A stretch of DNA of 64,000 nt from Isoetes taiwanensis (lineage: Eukaryota > Streptophyta > Lycopodiopsida > Isoetales > Isoetaceae), in assembly GCA_021234155.1 (NCBI GenBank), contig JAJEKV010000006.1, positions 1,364,001 to 1,428,000 on the forward strand, in the 5' to 3' direction. The position numbers and the translations under genes are program-made. Under the pieces are notes generated by a model. The model did no database searches. It had not been told where the DNA came from and saw nothing but the letters and a program-made list of their open reading frames with translations. The first letter of the stretch is position 1, and every line of letters starts with the position of its first letter. This document shows positions 10,490 through 23,000 of the stretch, one piece after another.

Positions 10490-10875
10490 ATGCAGACTGT
10501 GAAACTCTCTACCAGCAATGACTGCCTAGCAGCCAAGAATAGCTGTTTTGCAATGTCTGTACCACGCCGTGCAGATTCTGAAACAAGTGACAAAATCAGT
10601 CGGAGAGATCTTGGAAAGGTATTAGGCGTTCACCCAAGAAACCTTCAAAAGGCAAAGAAAAAGAGGGAAGAGATCGATTATAATGGTGGGAAATGGGTTT
10701 CTTATAAGAGGGCTAAAAGATTCGATGCAATTTCAGATGAACAGATAGAAAAGATTCAAAAATTTGGATTGAGAACACCAGAGTGTCTCCTAACACAAAG
10801 GATGTTAGAACTAGAAGATTTGAGAGAAACATAATTAGAGAAGAACATGATGCCCACTATCTAGAGGAATCACAA
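10490..10875 (+). pseudogene. DDE-transposase-like gene, 5' piece
   Basis: The frame is open from 10,434 and has an ATG at 10,490. It encodes a basic region, RRDLGKVLGVHPRNLQKAKKKR, with the look of a helix-turn-helix DNA-binding segment (about residues 40-60). The frame stops at 10,832. The adjacent frame stays open to 10,875 with a continuing hydrophilic sequence ending HYLEESQ, then meets GTTAGT, a good 5' splice site. A frameshift around 10,805-10,820 would join them. The donor is at a codon boundary (phase 0), as is the acceptor at 31,128, where a protein of the expected type resumes. I assign the family from its general layout (N-terminal basic region, Cys-rich middle, C-terminal acidic catalytic motifs). 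It could instead be an unrelated exon. Confidence 0.45.
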
Positions 10876-10885
10876 GTTAGTTTAT

Positions 10886-11253
10886 AAATTCTGTTATTCA
10901 TGTTTTCTTAGTTATGGTGCTTAGTGTGATGGTGCATGTGGTGGTTATTGTGTTGTATCGTGATTGTGGTGTACTGTATGCAGCATGTGAATTGTGTGTA
11001 GTTGACTCTGAAATGCAGTTAAATAATATTTAATGTTGGGAACATTAGAGCATGACAAAATTGAGTTATAAGTACTATATTCCTTTACTGGGTCTGTGTG
11101 TACAGTCTAAAAATAGAGAATGACAGATAACTAACTGATCCTAAAAGTTTAGTTGAATTGATAAAGACAATTTTTTGTCAGATGAAAGTACATCTCTGTT
11201 GGAAAGTTTATAATATATTAAAAAAAAGAGCATATGTTACAAAAGTTGGCTTT
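10886..11253. other. Non-coding, no feature seen
   Basis: AT-rich stretch with TGTG-rich text near 10,925-11,010. No coding or RNA feature is visible. Confidence 0.4.
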
Positions 11254-11616
11254 TCATTGAAAGCTCTGTACCCGAGAACTAAATTTACATGCATTTCCTA
11301 AGCAACAGGAAATGCTGGTATGACTGACTCCACTTCTGGTGCATCCAAAATTTACTGTTTTCTGCACTAAAGCATCTAAGCTTTCTGCAGTCATCCCAGA
11401 ATTGCATAAGATCAGGTTCGCCAGTGCTTCCTGCATCCCCTCGTGGTAAGAACACAATCCTGCCAGTAATTCCCGTTGTTGCCGACTCAGAGCAACCAAG
11501 TGCCGAATAACCCATGCTATAGCTGTCTTTGCAGCAGCTCTGAGATAATCTCGGTAGAACCTCCAAGATGTTGACCCTAAACCTGGCTTAAAGCCTGGCT
11601 TAAAGGTCAACCACAA
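11254..11616 (-). pseudogene. Retroelement gag-like fragment (copy L)
   Basis: A minus-strand frame of about 120 codons. It contains AAAKTAIAWVI, then a helical segment ending RELLAGLCSY that is also present at 29,729-29,820 on the minus strand. It continues with HEGMQEALANLILCNSGM, which the other copy lacks. Helix-rich text without motifs suits a retroelement capsid, and the minus-strand neighbour at 14.3 kb is a gypsy integrase end, but a capsid identity is inference. The upstream residues differ completely from those in the other copy, so the pieces are joined to different DNA. Confidence 0.4.
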
Positions 11617-13438
11617 GGAACCAATTCAAGTTTTCACTCAAATTGGGGTTAGAACCTCCAGATCACTTGAGGTGATCAGTCTATGCAAGGAAATCCCAAA
11701 AACAAGTTCAAAAAGTTCGAGTTCTATACCTTTCCCATTTCCAAAAAATAGTACCTTTGCCAAAACAAATGTGGTGTCGAGATGCAGATCGATTTTTTAA
11801 GTCAGATGCAATAGACTTGGTCAAAAAAGTGGTAGTTAACCAATAGTAAAACCTCTGACCAAGTCAGAGACTTAATCTGTGAGTTATTTGAGCTCAAAGT
11901 GGGGTCAAATTTTGGTCAATAGAGGTCAAATGTAGAAAACAGTGATCAGAAATTGAGATTTGGAGTTGCCAATCATCTTTTTGAGAAATTCCCAAGTAGA
12001 TAGGTTGCAATGATGCTAGGGAAGAGGGGCAATCAATCAAATCTTCATTTGGATATGTAAAAGTATTTTTTGTGGCTAGATTTGGCAAAATACAGTCAAA
12101 ACTGTCCAAACCCGAGAGCAATTTTTTTGAATTTGAGCTATACTTGGTATTTTTGAATGATTCCAACTTCTTTGGACTGCACAGGTTCTAAGGATAGATG
12201 GCAAGTGGTCCAAAGGAATAGAAAAGCACACTAGAATTTTCTGTAGACTATTTTGTAGCAAGAATTGTAGAATAATATATCAGAGATGGATTTGACAACT
12301 TGGCAATCGATTTGAATTGATATGGAAGTAAATATATCATGATAACAGAATATAAGGATGCTTCATAGCTTTAAATCACAGGAAAATAATCTTCTCAAGT
12401 CAATAAATAATTTTTGAAGGTAATGTCAATCAGATCTTGTGGATCCAATTGAGGAGAGCTCAAGAACTTCAAGAATCGTCCAGATCTTGCTCAACAATGA
12501 TCAATGTAGGATCTGAATACTTCTGGGCCTTCAAAATTTTCTCTGTCTTCGTTTCCCATGTATATAGATTTAGATTTTAACGGTTCCGGCATCTTAGAGC
12601 TTAAATTTAGGCTTGATTGGATGCTTAGGGGCGGGAATACGAAAATAGGTAGTTTTCAGAGTCCAAGGCTTCCATTCCGGCGTGATTCGAGCAGTTTTCC
12701 AATTTTAGGGTTCGTCACTGTATTTTTTCCAGAATTTGCGCGATACGGTGGCCGTGTTTTTGGGAGTATAAACCAGGAATATGCTGTATTTAGCCATTTA
12801 GAAATGTTAGGCCATGGTTTCAAAGGGTGCCTTATAAAATAATTAGATAGATAGATCAATTGAGGAGATGGCAACCCTAATTTTTGAGGAATATGCTAGG
12901 CTTAGATGCCATGCATTGGGATATTCCATGGGTAGCATGAATATTTAAGGCACAATGGTGGACAAAGCAAAGTGTCATAAAATTCCAAGCTAGAAATGGG
13001 CTAGGGGTATTTATGAAGGTGTGATAAGAGTGGGAAAAGGGATATGAAATAAGGAGGCAAAAAGAATTAAGCAATCAAGGTGTGATTTGGCAAAAAAATG
13101 AACAAGGGAAAATATAAGCATAAGGGGAATATGAATAGGGAAATGGGGGTAAGAATATGGATAAAAATGACTAGGAGGTGGAATCTAATGCCATGGGATC
13201 TTCCAAACTTTTAACTTCCAATCTTCAAAAATTGTCTTCCAAACTTCATAACCCAGAATCTTCTAGAGCATATTCTTGACTAAGCACTTTGACCTTAAAT
13301 AAAGTACCTCATGTGAGTTTTGAACCTTGAGCACATTGTTGTCTTGTAAAATGAACATCCTTTGACCTTCATATCAATGTTGACTACCAAGTCCTCTTTT
13401 GACTTAGCCTTCCTAAACAAATAAACCATTCAATTAGT
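11617..13438. other. Non-coding region, decayed retroelement background
   Basis: No coding region with recognisable motifs on either strand. The base composition is ordinary, with scattered duplications such as AAAGCCTGGCTTAAA (11,587-11,608). I see no LTR pair. Confidence 0.4.
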
Positions 13439-13462
13439 ATGTTGCCCTTTGGGGGGCAACAT
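13439..13462. other. Perfect 9-bp hairpin
   Basis: ATGTTGCCC, a 6-base loop TTTGGG, then GGGCAACAT. The stem is perfect. A 12-bp perfect palindrome CTTGGTACCAAG follows at 13,512. The function is unknown. Confidence 0.8.
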
Positions 13463-13559
13463 CTCAATAAAACAAGAAAATGGTGGTCCCCTCGACCACA
13501 AGGGTCTTCAGCTTGGTACCAAGGTATCTAAGTGAGAATTATGGTAAAAAGAGAATGTA

Positions 13560-13680
13560 AAGTGCAAGTGCTGATGGAATGCCGATGAGTGCAAGTCTTT
13601 GATGAGTGCAAGTCTTTGAGAAGTCTTGAGAAGTGTTGATGAGTGCAAGTGCTGATGGAATGGGGGTGAATATGGTGGTG
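13560..13680. repeat. GATGAGTGCAAGT short repeats
   Basis: GATGAGTGCAAGT and TGCAAGTGCTGATGGAATG phrases are repeated several times in irregular order. This is a small degenerate minisatellite. Confidence 0.7.
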
Positions 13681-13830
13681 TGAAAAAGTGAGTGAGTGAG
13701 AAGGAGGTGAGAATGAATGTAAACATGGTAAAGTAGTGATGGGAATGGAATGTATGAGGTGATATGGATATGTAAATGTCCGAATCTCGCCAAAACAAGA
13801 AAATGTGTGGCTTCTTGATCCTTAAAAATG

Positions 13831-14130
13831 CAACTCTGCTATGATGGTAAAAGCTGAATTGCGAGTGCCTTCTTTTGGGAATGAGAACAAGAGTAAGGAG
13901 TTTAAATGGATAGCAGGACCACTAATGGCAGATGAATAAAGATGGAGAAAGGGTGCACCTGTCATGGAAACATACAAACAAGTTAAACTTGATTCTTGCA
14001 CTCTGCTATGATGGTGAAGCTGAATTTGCAGAGTGCACATTTGGGGAGATAAAAATAAAAGAGCATGGCTGAATGGAGGGCAAGACCACACTGAGACAGA
14101 TGAATAAAGATGGATAAAGGGTGCTCCGCA
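13831..14130. repeat. Degenerate direct repeat, 2 copies of about 135-165 bp
   Basis: Copy 1 (13,831-13,962) and copy 2 (13,998-14,130) both begin CTCTGCTATGATGGT and both end with CAGATGAATAAAGATGGA then AAAGGGTGC. The interiors diverge by substitutions and indels. No gene is seen. Confidence 0.75.
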
Positions 14131-14301
14131 AATGACACTTGGCGCTTAATAAAAATCCTTGTCCCGAGATCGTTTGATAGCTCATCCTTCATGCTGGCTA
14201 ATCTGCAAACATAAACTTAATGAAGACATTAGTTCTAAATTTAAGACAAAGTGAAATCCAATCTATCTAACATCTAAATTTAATTCTAACTTGTTTAAAT
14301 T

Positions 14302-14713
14302 CTAGAGCATAAAAAGGGACAAGCAAATGTGCTGATCCCAGTACCTCTTCAGATGAATAGTGTTGATGGGATTTGGGAGTGACAAACCTGAAGTTAATTC
14401 CTTTAGCCAATATGAATTGGTGCCTGCAGGTTCCAACACTTCATAGGGACCCTCCCAAAGATTCTCAAACTTACTGGCTGAATCCTTCCTTGATTTATTC
14501 CATTTCAGAACTAATTCTCCAGTCTTGAAGGTCCCTTGTATTTTATGAGCAGCTTTGAAAGCAGCCAAATCCTTGGCTTTTTTGAGCAAATTAGCATTCT
14601 CAGCTTCCATCCTATATTCTTCTAAATGCAAAAGGGCATCCAGTCTTTCCTGCAAGGCATACTCAAAAGGCAAACACAACTTATAAGCTAACCTCAGAGA
14701 TGGATACCTCAGA
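14302..14713 (-). pseudogene. Ty3/gypsy integrase C-terminal fragment
   Basis: A minus-strand frame of about 137 codons. Layout: a YALQERLDALLHLEEYR helix, then FKTGELVLKW, then the KFENLWEGPYEVLEP segment, which is the GPY/F chromodomain-like module found at the C-terminus of gypsy integrases. It ends with the typical PNPINTIHLKRYW. The catalytic core is absent. Reading 5' to 3' on the minus strand, the frame begins inside the end of a copia LTR at 14,714. A copia LTR has therefore landed in, or been joined to, this gypsy integrase and removed everything upstream. The rest of the gypsy pol is not found nearby. Confidence 0.8.
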
Positions 14714-15213
14714 GATGAATTCAAACAACACTCAACAAGTTAAATTACTAAACTTGTTAGTATATTCAAGTAAGCAATAGACAAGATAAATCACAAGTTA
14801 TCTTCGAACTATTGCATTTGCATCCTCATCATACAAATAAGATATGAAATTGATTTGTAACACTTCGACAGCCCAAGCCCGGATCATATCATGTCCTCCG
14901 GCTACTGCTGTATTCCCCCTTCACAATGATAATACAATGCAACTCTTCTTTTTCTGTTTATAACCTTCAGTCCGGCCGCTATGCCGGACCGAACGAGCAG
15001 CTTGCTATCACATTTCTTAATTCGGAACTTTGAATCATATTTCCCCCTTTAGGATATGCAAGGTGTCGTTCTTATAATGACCTGCTATGTATATTCAATG
15101 GTTTATTAACCATTGCCGTATTTGCAAATCCCAATCGTGCTTCAAGTGCTTCAAGTGCTTCAAGTGCTTTAAGCACTACCTAAGTGCAATTACAACATGA
15201 CATATATTCAACA
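14714..15213 (-). repeat. Copia LTR1
   Basis: On the minus strand it starts TGTTGAATATATGTCATG and ends in GAATTCATC, with its last base changed. It contains the GTCCGGC/GCCGGAC inverted repeat (stem 7, loop CGCTAT) and three TCAAGTGCTT units. It carries the 11-base segment AAGTGCAATTA near its start, shared only with LTR4. Confidence 0.9.
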
Positions 15214-15224
15214 TTCCCCCTTCA
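15214..15224 (-). promoter_or_regulatory. Copia polypurine tract, copy 1
   Basis: TTCCCCCTTCA on the plus strand reads as a purine-rich GAAGGGGGAA on the element's strand, directly 5' of its LTR. This is the plus-strand primer site. The same tract recurs at 20,025 and 24,874. Confidence 0.85.
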
Positions 15225-15302
15225 TGTTGTAATCCACACATTTAATCATGCACTTCAACTCTGTAAATCTTGTCACTGCCAAAGGTTTTGTGAGCAAGTC
15301 CG

Positions 15303-18300
15303 CTAGTCGCTTGGTCGCGTGTTAACATATACCAACTTTACTATATCCTTTGCAACTATTTCCCTGATAAAATGAAGTTCAAGTTCTATGTGTTTAGATC
15401 TTTCATGAAAGACAGGATCTTTCGTCATTGCAATGCAGCTTGTACTGTCACAGTACAATTCAGTGGCCTTGTTTTGATCGAAACCAAGTTCTATTAGCAG
15501 CCTTCTTTCCCATATTACTTCTTTGGTAGCTAATACGGTGAGGCATATTCGGGCCTCAAAGACTTGACATGGCTGTAGCATTTTGCTTTTTACATTTCCA
15601 ACTAACAGAGCTCCTCCTAAGAATGTTAAATATCCCAAGTGGATTTCCTTGTATCTAGATCTCCTCCCCAATCGTCACAATAAGCATGCAATTGTAAGTT
15701 TTCTGTATCATAGCTAACTCCATGATTCATTGTACCTTTTAAGTATCTCAGCACACGTTTTGCTGCCATCCAATGCTCCTTTCCTGGGTCATTGTTGTAT
15801 CTGCTCAGCATATTCACCACATAAGCAATGTCTGGCCTAGTACAATTGGCAACATAGGACAAACAACCAATCAATGACATATAAGGTACATTACTCATTT
15901 CCTCTCGTTCTCAGATCTGCCTTTGGACACATTTTTGCCGAGAGCTTGCACTGGAACTATTGGAGTAGTGCTGATATTACATCCGGTCATTTTGAACTTT
16001 TAAGCATTCCCTCAATCTGCCCTCTTTGAGTCAATGTCAGGATTTTGTTCTCCCTATTTCTATGAACTTCTATGCCCAAAAATTTCTTCAACTCACCAAG
16101 ATCTGACATTTTAAATTTGCTTTTCAGAATGTTCTTGCAATGTTCCAAAATATCAATGCCATTAGCTACCATTATATTGTCATCTACATAGAGAGCTATT
16201 ATGCACCACTCAGCTCCTCTATGAAATTTGTAAACATTTCCATCATTTTGCAATTTTCCAAAGCCCTGCTCTCTAAGAAAAGCATCTATACACTGTATTC
16301 ATTCCCTTGGGGATTGTTTAAGGCCATAAACCGCCCTTTTTTAATTTCCATACTTTTCCATTTTCTTTTTCAAAACCTCGGAGGTATTTTCATATATATT
16401 TCTTCTTCTAAGTCTCAGATTCAAGAAAGCAAGTAGTTACATCAATATGATGTACTTCCAAGTCCACGATTTGCAATTGACAAGTAGCATTCTTATGCTA
16501 TTCATTTTTACCAGAGGAGAAAAAGTTTCTTCATAATCTTGTCCATACCTCTGGGTAAATCCCTGAGCAACCAGCCTTGCTTTGAATTTTGGTGTTACTC
16601 CATCTGCTTGAGTCTTTATCTTGTACAACCATTTGTTACCAACAATATTCTTGTCACTAGGAGTATCTACAACCTCATAAGTGTTTGTTCTCTCAAATGA
16701 TTGCATTTCTTCCGCATGGCCTTCACCCGGTTTTGCAATCATGTGAGGTTACACTTCATCATACGTTTTAGGTACAACTACATCCAAATGCATTAGAATT
16801 TCAAAGAGTCCAAGAATCTCACCTTCTTTTCTTTTCAATCTTACGCTCCCCACCGAGGCATCACGCCCAAGTAGATCATGTTGTGTAGCAGCTTCCCCTT
16901 AAGCATTTTCGCTTCGTCCTCCTTTTTTTTTTAACAACATTATTTTGTACCTCATCTTGTTGATCTTTCGAACCATTTGCACGCACATTGTCATCAGCAA
17001 TAACATTATGGTGGGGTTGACAATTGTTCATCTTCCTCATCCCATCAATCAGAAGTTGTTGGCTCAGCCTTTTCTTCTCGGAATATTTGGTACTTCCTCA
17101 ATCCCGTGGTTATCTGTTTGACCCTCGATTGTTGATCCCCGTAATACCTTGTAGTATTGTTCTTCATCAAATACAACATCCCTCCTAATTAGAATTTTCC
17201 TTTTGCTTGGATCATAAACCCCGATGCCTTGATTCTTGGTCATATCCAATCAGGTATGTAATATAAGCTTTGTCATCAAGCTTCTTCCTCAACTCATCGG
17301 CACATGAACAAATGCGGACATCCATAGGCCTTAAGCCTTTCATAGTCCGTGTTTTGTTAGCCCATAATGTAATTGGAATTTCTCCTTTGATGCTTAAGGA
17401 CGATGAATCGGTTTTGCACATGCACTGGCTGCCGCTTTAATGACTTCTTCCCAAAGGAAATTTGGCAAACCGTAGTATTTTAGCATACTCCTTACGGCAT
17501 TGAGAATGGTTCTATTCTTCCTTTCAAGCAATCCCATTTTTTTGAGGCGAGAACCCCGCATGTCGGGTTGCCTCTTAATGCCATGTATATTGCAATATTG
17601 CTTGAATTCATTAGACATGAACTCTCCTCCCCTATCTGACCTTAAGCATTTGATTTTCCTCCCTGTTTCAACTTGCACCTCATTTGCAAATTTTTTAAAT
17701 GCTTCCAATGCTAGGTCTTTTGTGCTCAAGCAGTAAACTCTGGTCATTCTACTATAGTCATCAATAAAGGTCATAAAACACCTTTTTCCAGAAATGCTAG
17801 TAACATTTAAAGGCCCACACAATGCGGTGTGTATCGAGGTCCAAATTTTTATTCCTTGCCCTTTTTTCTGATTTCTTAAAGAAAAGTCTACTATGCTTGC
17901 CTAAAATGCAGCCCACACATTTAAACTTCTCATTATCATCAGTTGTGCCCTTGATCAGCCCTTTCTTGATCATAAGTTTGACAGTTTTAGAGTTTACATG
18001 ACACATTCTCTCATGCCATGTTTTTGTACTTGCACATGTTACAAGGTTAACACTTGGAACATAATGATTTAAGTTTAAACCAAATAAATTGCCAATTCTT
18101 TTACCAAGAAACTTGAGTTTATTGTTGAGAAACACTTTACATTCCAATCTCTCAAAGAGAACTTTATACCCAAGATCAACTAAGCGGGTAAATCAAATCA
18201 GGTTTCTAACTAAAACACGGAACACAAAGCACATTTTCTAACTTGACAGCCTTCCCTTCAAGATCATACAGTTCAAGCATTCCTCAGATCTTTGATTTCT

Positions 18301-19515
18301 TGCAAATCACCATTTCCTAGTTGCACATGTCCACTTTTTACTTTCTTGCAATCTTTAAGCAACTTTTATGGATGATGTTCTTGTCCTCTCGGCTCCTGAA
18401 TCTACAATTATCATATTGTGATCATTCTCATGCATCAAATGACATAATTTAGCATAACTAACCTCGTCATCTTCATTTTGCTCGTCCTCCTCACTTCGAA
18501 GTCTCCCCGTGTTAAATTTAATTTGGATTATCTTTAGAACTTCCCTTTCCTTTTTGTACAAATGTCCTGCTGCCCTCGCCTCTGGTTTTGCCTTTAGCAT
18601 TACGCCCTTTGGCTGGGACAAATTTGGAAGCAAAGTGGCCTTTACCATCACAATTGTAACATATAACTTCCTTTCTGTTTTTGGACAATCAGCCCTTAAA
18701 TGACCATATGCATTGCAATTATAACAAGGTCCAACTTTGTCCCTCGCCAACCTTGCCAAAACCCCTCTTTTCCTTATGTTTACCTCGCATAAAGCACTTC
18801 TGCGGCTTGTTCGTCTTCATCTTGGCCAAAGCGCCTCTGTTCAAATTCGGTTCATTATCATTTGTATTGCATCTTTGGTTCTTGCAATATTCCTTAGAAG
18901 AGTAGCCAAGTAAGCATTGTGAGAAACAGATACGGAAATAGCCAAAGAATTGATATTGCTCATTTAATATAAACACTGCACCTTCTAGGTCTGCTACAAT
19001 GGAATCAAATTTTTCACAAAATTCAGGTTATATTATCTTTCTCATGTAGCTTTAGTTTCCTCAATCGCTTCTCTAAAACATCAATCGGGATGATGTTTTA
19101 ACTGTAATTTGTGACCATGTAGGTCCACATTTCACTAGGGCTTAGCCCTCTAAGCTTGAGCTTAATAATTTGTTCCAACCTTACAAAGAAATGATAGCTT
19201 GAGCCTCTTTAATCTTAATTACCTCATTAGTTGACACACTTGAGGTGACTGTTGGAACTGCACTTTCTGCAGCAGCTATACTAGCTTCACCACTTCCACC
19301 AGCTGTGGAATCACCTGTGCTTGAACTTGGCTCCCTAGTTGACCCCGCACGGCAAAGATTAGTACTAGATCTCCCGCTTGCTTTAGGATCAACTAAATAC
19401 CACAGGTTTTCAAACTCCGGGACTTCACGGATACTTTGTTTCGGACTTGGAAACCACTTTCCCCCTTGAACACCTCAATGGCATTGAGCAGATTTGCTCC
19501 AAATCTGCTAGACAT
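15303..19515 (-). pseudogene. Copia gag-pol, copy 1 (broken)
   Basis: Gag begins at the ATG at 19,515. The zinc knuckle CYNCNAYGHLRADC lies near 18,690-18,730 and the protease segment IVDSGAE near 18,395-18,415. The pre-integrase and integrase pieces lie at 18,147-17,394, part of the reverse transcriptase at 16,742-16,437 and the YVDD segment at 16,253-15,987. RNase H segments lie at 15,898-15,303. Many frameshifts and stops interrupt the frame. Where copy 2 differs, the change nearly always falls at a CTG or CAG. This copy keeps the QGFTQRYGQDYEETFSP segment of reverse transcriptase that is damaged in copy 2, so no copy is simply the ancestor of another. Confidence 0.85.
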
Positions 19516-19538
19516 GATGAATTTTTATAGGATCTGTA

Positions 19539-19550
19539 GCTCTGATACCA
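19539..19550 (-). promoter_or_regulatory. Primer-binding site, tRNA-iMet type
   Basis: TGGTATCAGAGC on the minus strand, one base from the end of LTR2, is complementary to the 3' end of plant initiator tRNA-Met. Confidence 0.9.
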
Positions 19551-19551
19551 A

Positions 19552-20024
19552 TGATGAATTCAAACAACACTCAACAAGTTAAATTAATAAACTTGTTAGT
19601 ATATTCAAGTAAGCAATAGACAAGATAAATCACAAGTTATCTTCGAACTATTGCATTTGCATCCTCATCATACAAATAAGATATGAAATTGATTTGTAAC
19701 ACTTCGACAGCCCAAGCCCGGATCATATCATGTCCTCCGGCTACTGTTGTATTCCCCCTTCACAATGATAATACAATGCAACTCTTCTTTTTCGTTTTAT
19801 AACCTTCGGTCCGGCCGCTATTGGGACCGAACGAAACGACTTGCTATCACATTTCTTAATTCGGAACTTTGAATCATATTTCCCCCTTTAGGATATGCAA
19901 GGTGTCGTTCTTATAATGACCTGCTATGTATATTCAATGGTTTATTAACCATTGCCGTATTTGCAAATCCCAATCGTGCTTCAAGTGCTTTAAGCACTAC
20001 CTACAACATGACATATATTCAACA
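19552..20024 (-). repeat. Copia LTR2 (inner)
   Basis: At 473 bp it is the shortest of the four LTRs: only one TCAAGTGCTT unit and no AAGTGCAATTA segment. The GTCCGGC hairpin is disturbed (GCTATTGGGACC). It serves at once as the 3' LTR of copy 2 and the 5' LTR of copy 1. Confidence 0.9.
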
Positions 20025-23000
20025 TTCCCCCTTCATGTTGTAATCCACACATTTAATCATGCACTTCAACTCTGTAAATCTTGTTTGCCTAAAGGTTTTG
20101 TGAGCAAGTTCGCTAAGCCGCTTGGGCGTGTTAACATATACCAACTTTACTATATCCTTTGCAACTATTTCCCTGATAAAATGAAGTTCAAGTTCTATGT
20201 GTTTAGATCTTTCATGAAAGACAGGATCTTTCGTCATTGCAATGCAGCTTGTACTGTCACAGTACAATTCAGTGGCCTTGTTTTGATCGAAACCAAGTTC
20301 TATTAGCAGCCTTCTTTCCCATATTACTTCTTTGGTAGCTATCAGCCTCAGCACTTGACATGGCTGTAGCATTTTGCTTTTTACATTTCCAACTAACAGG
20401 AGCTCCTCCTAAGAATGTTAAATATCCTGAAGTGGATTTCCTTGTATCTAGATCTCCTCCCCAATCAGCGTCACAATAAGCATGCAATTGTAAGTTTTCT
20501 GTATCATAGCTAACTCCATGATTCATTGTACCTTTTAAGTATCTCAAAGACACGCTTTTCTTTGCCATCCAATGCTCCTTTCCTGGGTCATTGTTGTATC
20601 TGCTCAGCATATTCACCACATAAGCAATGTCTGGCCTAGTACAATTGGCAACATAGGACAAACAACCAATCAATGACATATAAGGTACATTACTCATTTC
20701 CTCTCGTTCTGCATCTGTCTTTGGACACATTTTTGCTGAGAGCTTGCAGCCTGGAACTATTGGAGTAGTGCTGATATTACATTCCGTCATTTTGAACTTT
20801 TTAAGCATTCCCTCAATCTGTCCTCTTTGAGTCAATGTCAGGATTTTGTTCTCCCTATTTCTATGAACTTCTATGCCCAAAAATTTCTTCAACTCACCAA
20901 GATCTGACATTTTAAATTTGCTTTTCAGAATGTTCTTGCAATGTTCCAAAATATCAATGCCATTAGCTACCATTATATTGTCATCTACATAGAGAGCTAT
21001 TATGCACCACTCAGCTCCTCTATGAAATTTGTAAACATTTCCATCATTTTGCAATTTTCCAAAGCCCTGCTCTCTAAGAAAAGCATCTATACACCTGTAC
21101 CATTCCCTTGGGGATTGTTTAAGGCCATAAACTGCCCTTTTTAATTTCCATACTTTTCCATTTTCTTTTTTTCAAAACACGGAGGTATTTTCATATATAT
21201 TTCTTCTTCTAAGTGCAGATTCAAGAAAGAAAGTAGTTACATCCATATGATGTACTTCCAAGTCTGCTTTGCATTTGCAATTGTGTTAGCATTCTTATGC
21301 TATTCATTTTACCAGAGGAGAAAAAGTTTCTTCATAATCTTGTCCATACCTCCGGGTAAATCCCCACGAAAAGCAACTAGCCTTGCTTTGAATTTTGGTG
21401 TTACTCCATCTGCTTGAGTCTTTATCTTGTACAACCATTTGTTACCAACAATATTCTTGTCACTAGGAGTATCTACAACCTCATAAGTGTTTGTTCTCTC
21501 AAATGATTGCATTTCTTCCTGCATGGCCTTCAGCCAGTTTTTGCAATCATGTGAGGTTACAGCTTCATCATCCCCATCATACGTTTTAGGTACAGCTACA
21601 TCCAAATGCATTAGAATTTCAAAGAGTCCAAGAATCTCACCTTCTTTTTCTTTCAATCTTCTGCTCCTACCTGAGGCATCACGTCCAAGTAGATCATGTT
21701 GTGTAGCAGCTTCCCCCTTAAGCATTTCTGCTTCTGTCCTCCTTTTCTTTTTAACAACATTATTTTGTACCTCATCTTGTTGATCTTCTGAACCAGCTGC
21801 CTGCACATTGTCATCAGCAATAACATTATGGTCAGTTGACAATTGTTCATCTTCCTCATCCCAGTCAACTGTAGTTGTTGGCTCAGCCTTTTCTTCTGGA
21901 ATATTTGGTACTTCCTCAATCCTGTGGTTATCTGTTTGACCCTGATTGTTGATCCCCGGTAATACCTTGTAGTATTGTTCTTCATCAAATACAACATCCC
22001 TGCTAATTAGAATTTTCCTTTTGCTTGGATCATAAACCCTGTATGCCTTCGATTCTTGGTCATATCCAACCAGGTATGTAATATAAGCTTTGTCATCAAG
22101 CTTCTTCCTCAACTCATCTGGCACATGAACAAATGCCAGACATCCATAGGCCTTAAGCCTTTCATAGTCTGGTGTTTTGTTAGCCCATAATGTAATTGGA
22201 ATTTCTCCTTTGATGCTTAAGGACGGTAACTGGTTTTGCACATGCACTGCTGCCTTAACAGCTTCTTCCCAAAGGAAATTTGGCAAACCAGAGTATTTTA
22301 GCATACTCCTTACGGCATTGAGAATGGTTCTATTCTTCCTTTCAGCAATCCCATTTTGCTGAGGCGAGAACCTGCATGTCAGTTGCCTCTTAATGCCATG
22401 TATATTGCAATATTGCTTGAATTCATTAGACATGAACTCTCCTCCCCTATCTGACCTTAAGCATTTGATTTTCCTCCCTGTTTCAACTTGCACCTCATTT
22501 GCAAATTTTTTAAATGCTTCCAATGCTAGGTCTTTTGTGCTCAAGCAGTAAACTCTGGTCATTCTACTATAGTCATCAATAAAGGTCATAAAATACCTTT
22601 TTCCAGAAATGCTAGTAACATTTAAAGGCCCACACAAATCTGTGTGTATCAGGTCCAGCTTATTCCTTGCCCTTTTTTCTGATTTCTTAAAGGGAAGTCT
22701 ACTATGCTTGCCTAAAATGCAGCCCACACATTTAAGCTTCTCATTATCATCAGTTGTGCCCTTGATCAGCCCTTTCTTGATCATAAGTTTGACAGTTTTA
22801 GAGTTTACATGACACATTCTCTCATGCCATGTTTTTGTACTTGCACATGTTACAAGGTTAACACTTGGAACATAATGATTTAAGTTTAAACCAAATAAAT
22901 TGCCAATTCTTTTACCAAGAAATTTGAGTTTATTGTTGAGAAACACTTTACATTCCAATCTCTCAAAGAGAACTTTATACCCAAGATCAACTAACGGGTA

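Noticed and set aside
11446-11537. The 92-bp repeat as a target-site duplication of the copia array
   Set aside because: Copia makes about 5-bp duplications, the segment does not abut the array on the left, and the copies are joined to different sequence.
21487-22812. Plus-strand frames opposite copia pol
   Set aside because: They are antisense shadows of integrase and reverse transcriptase.
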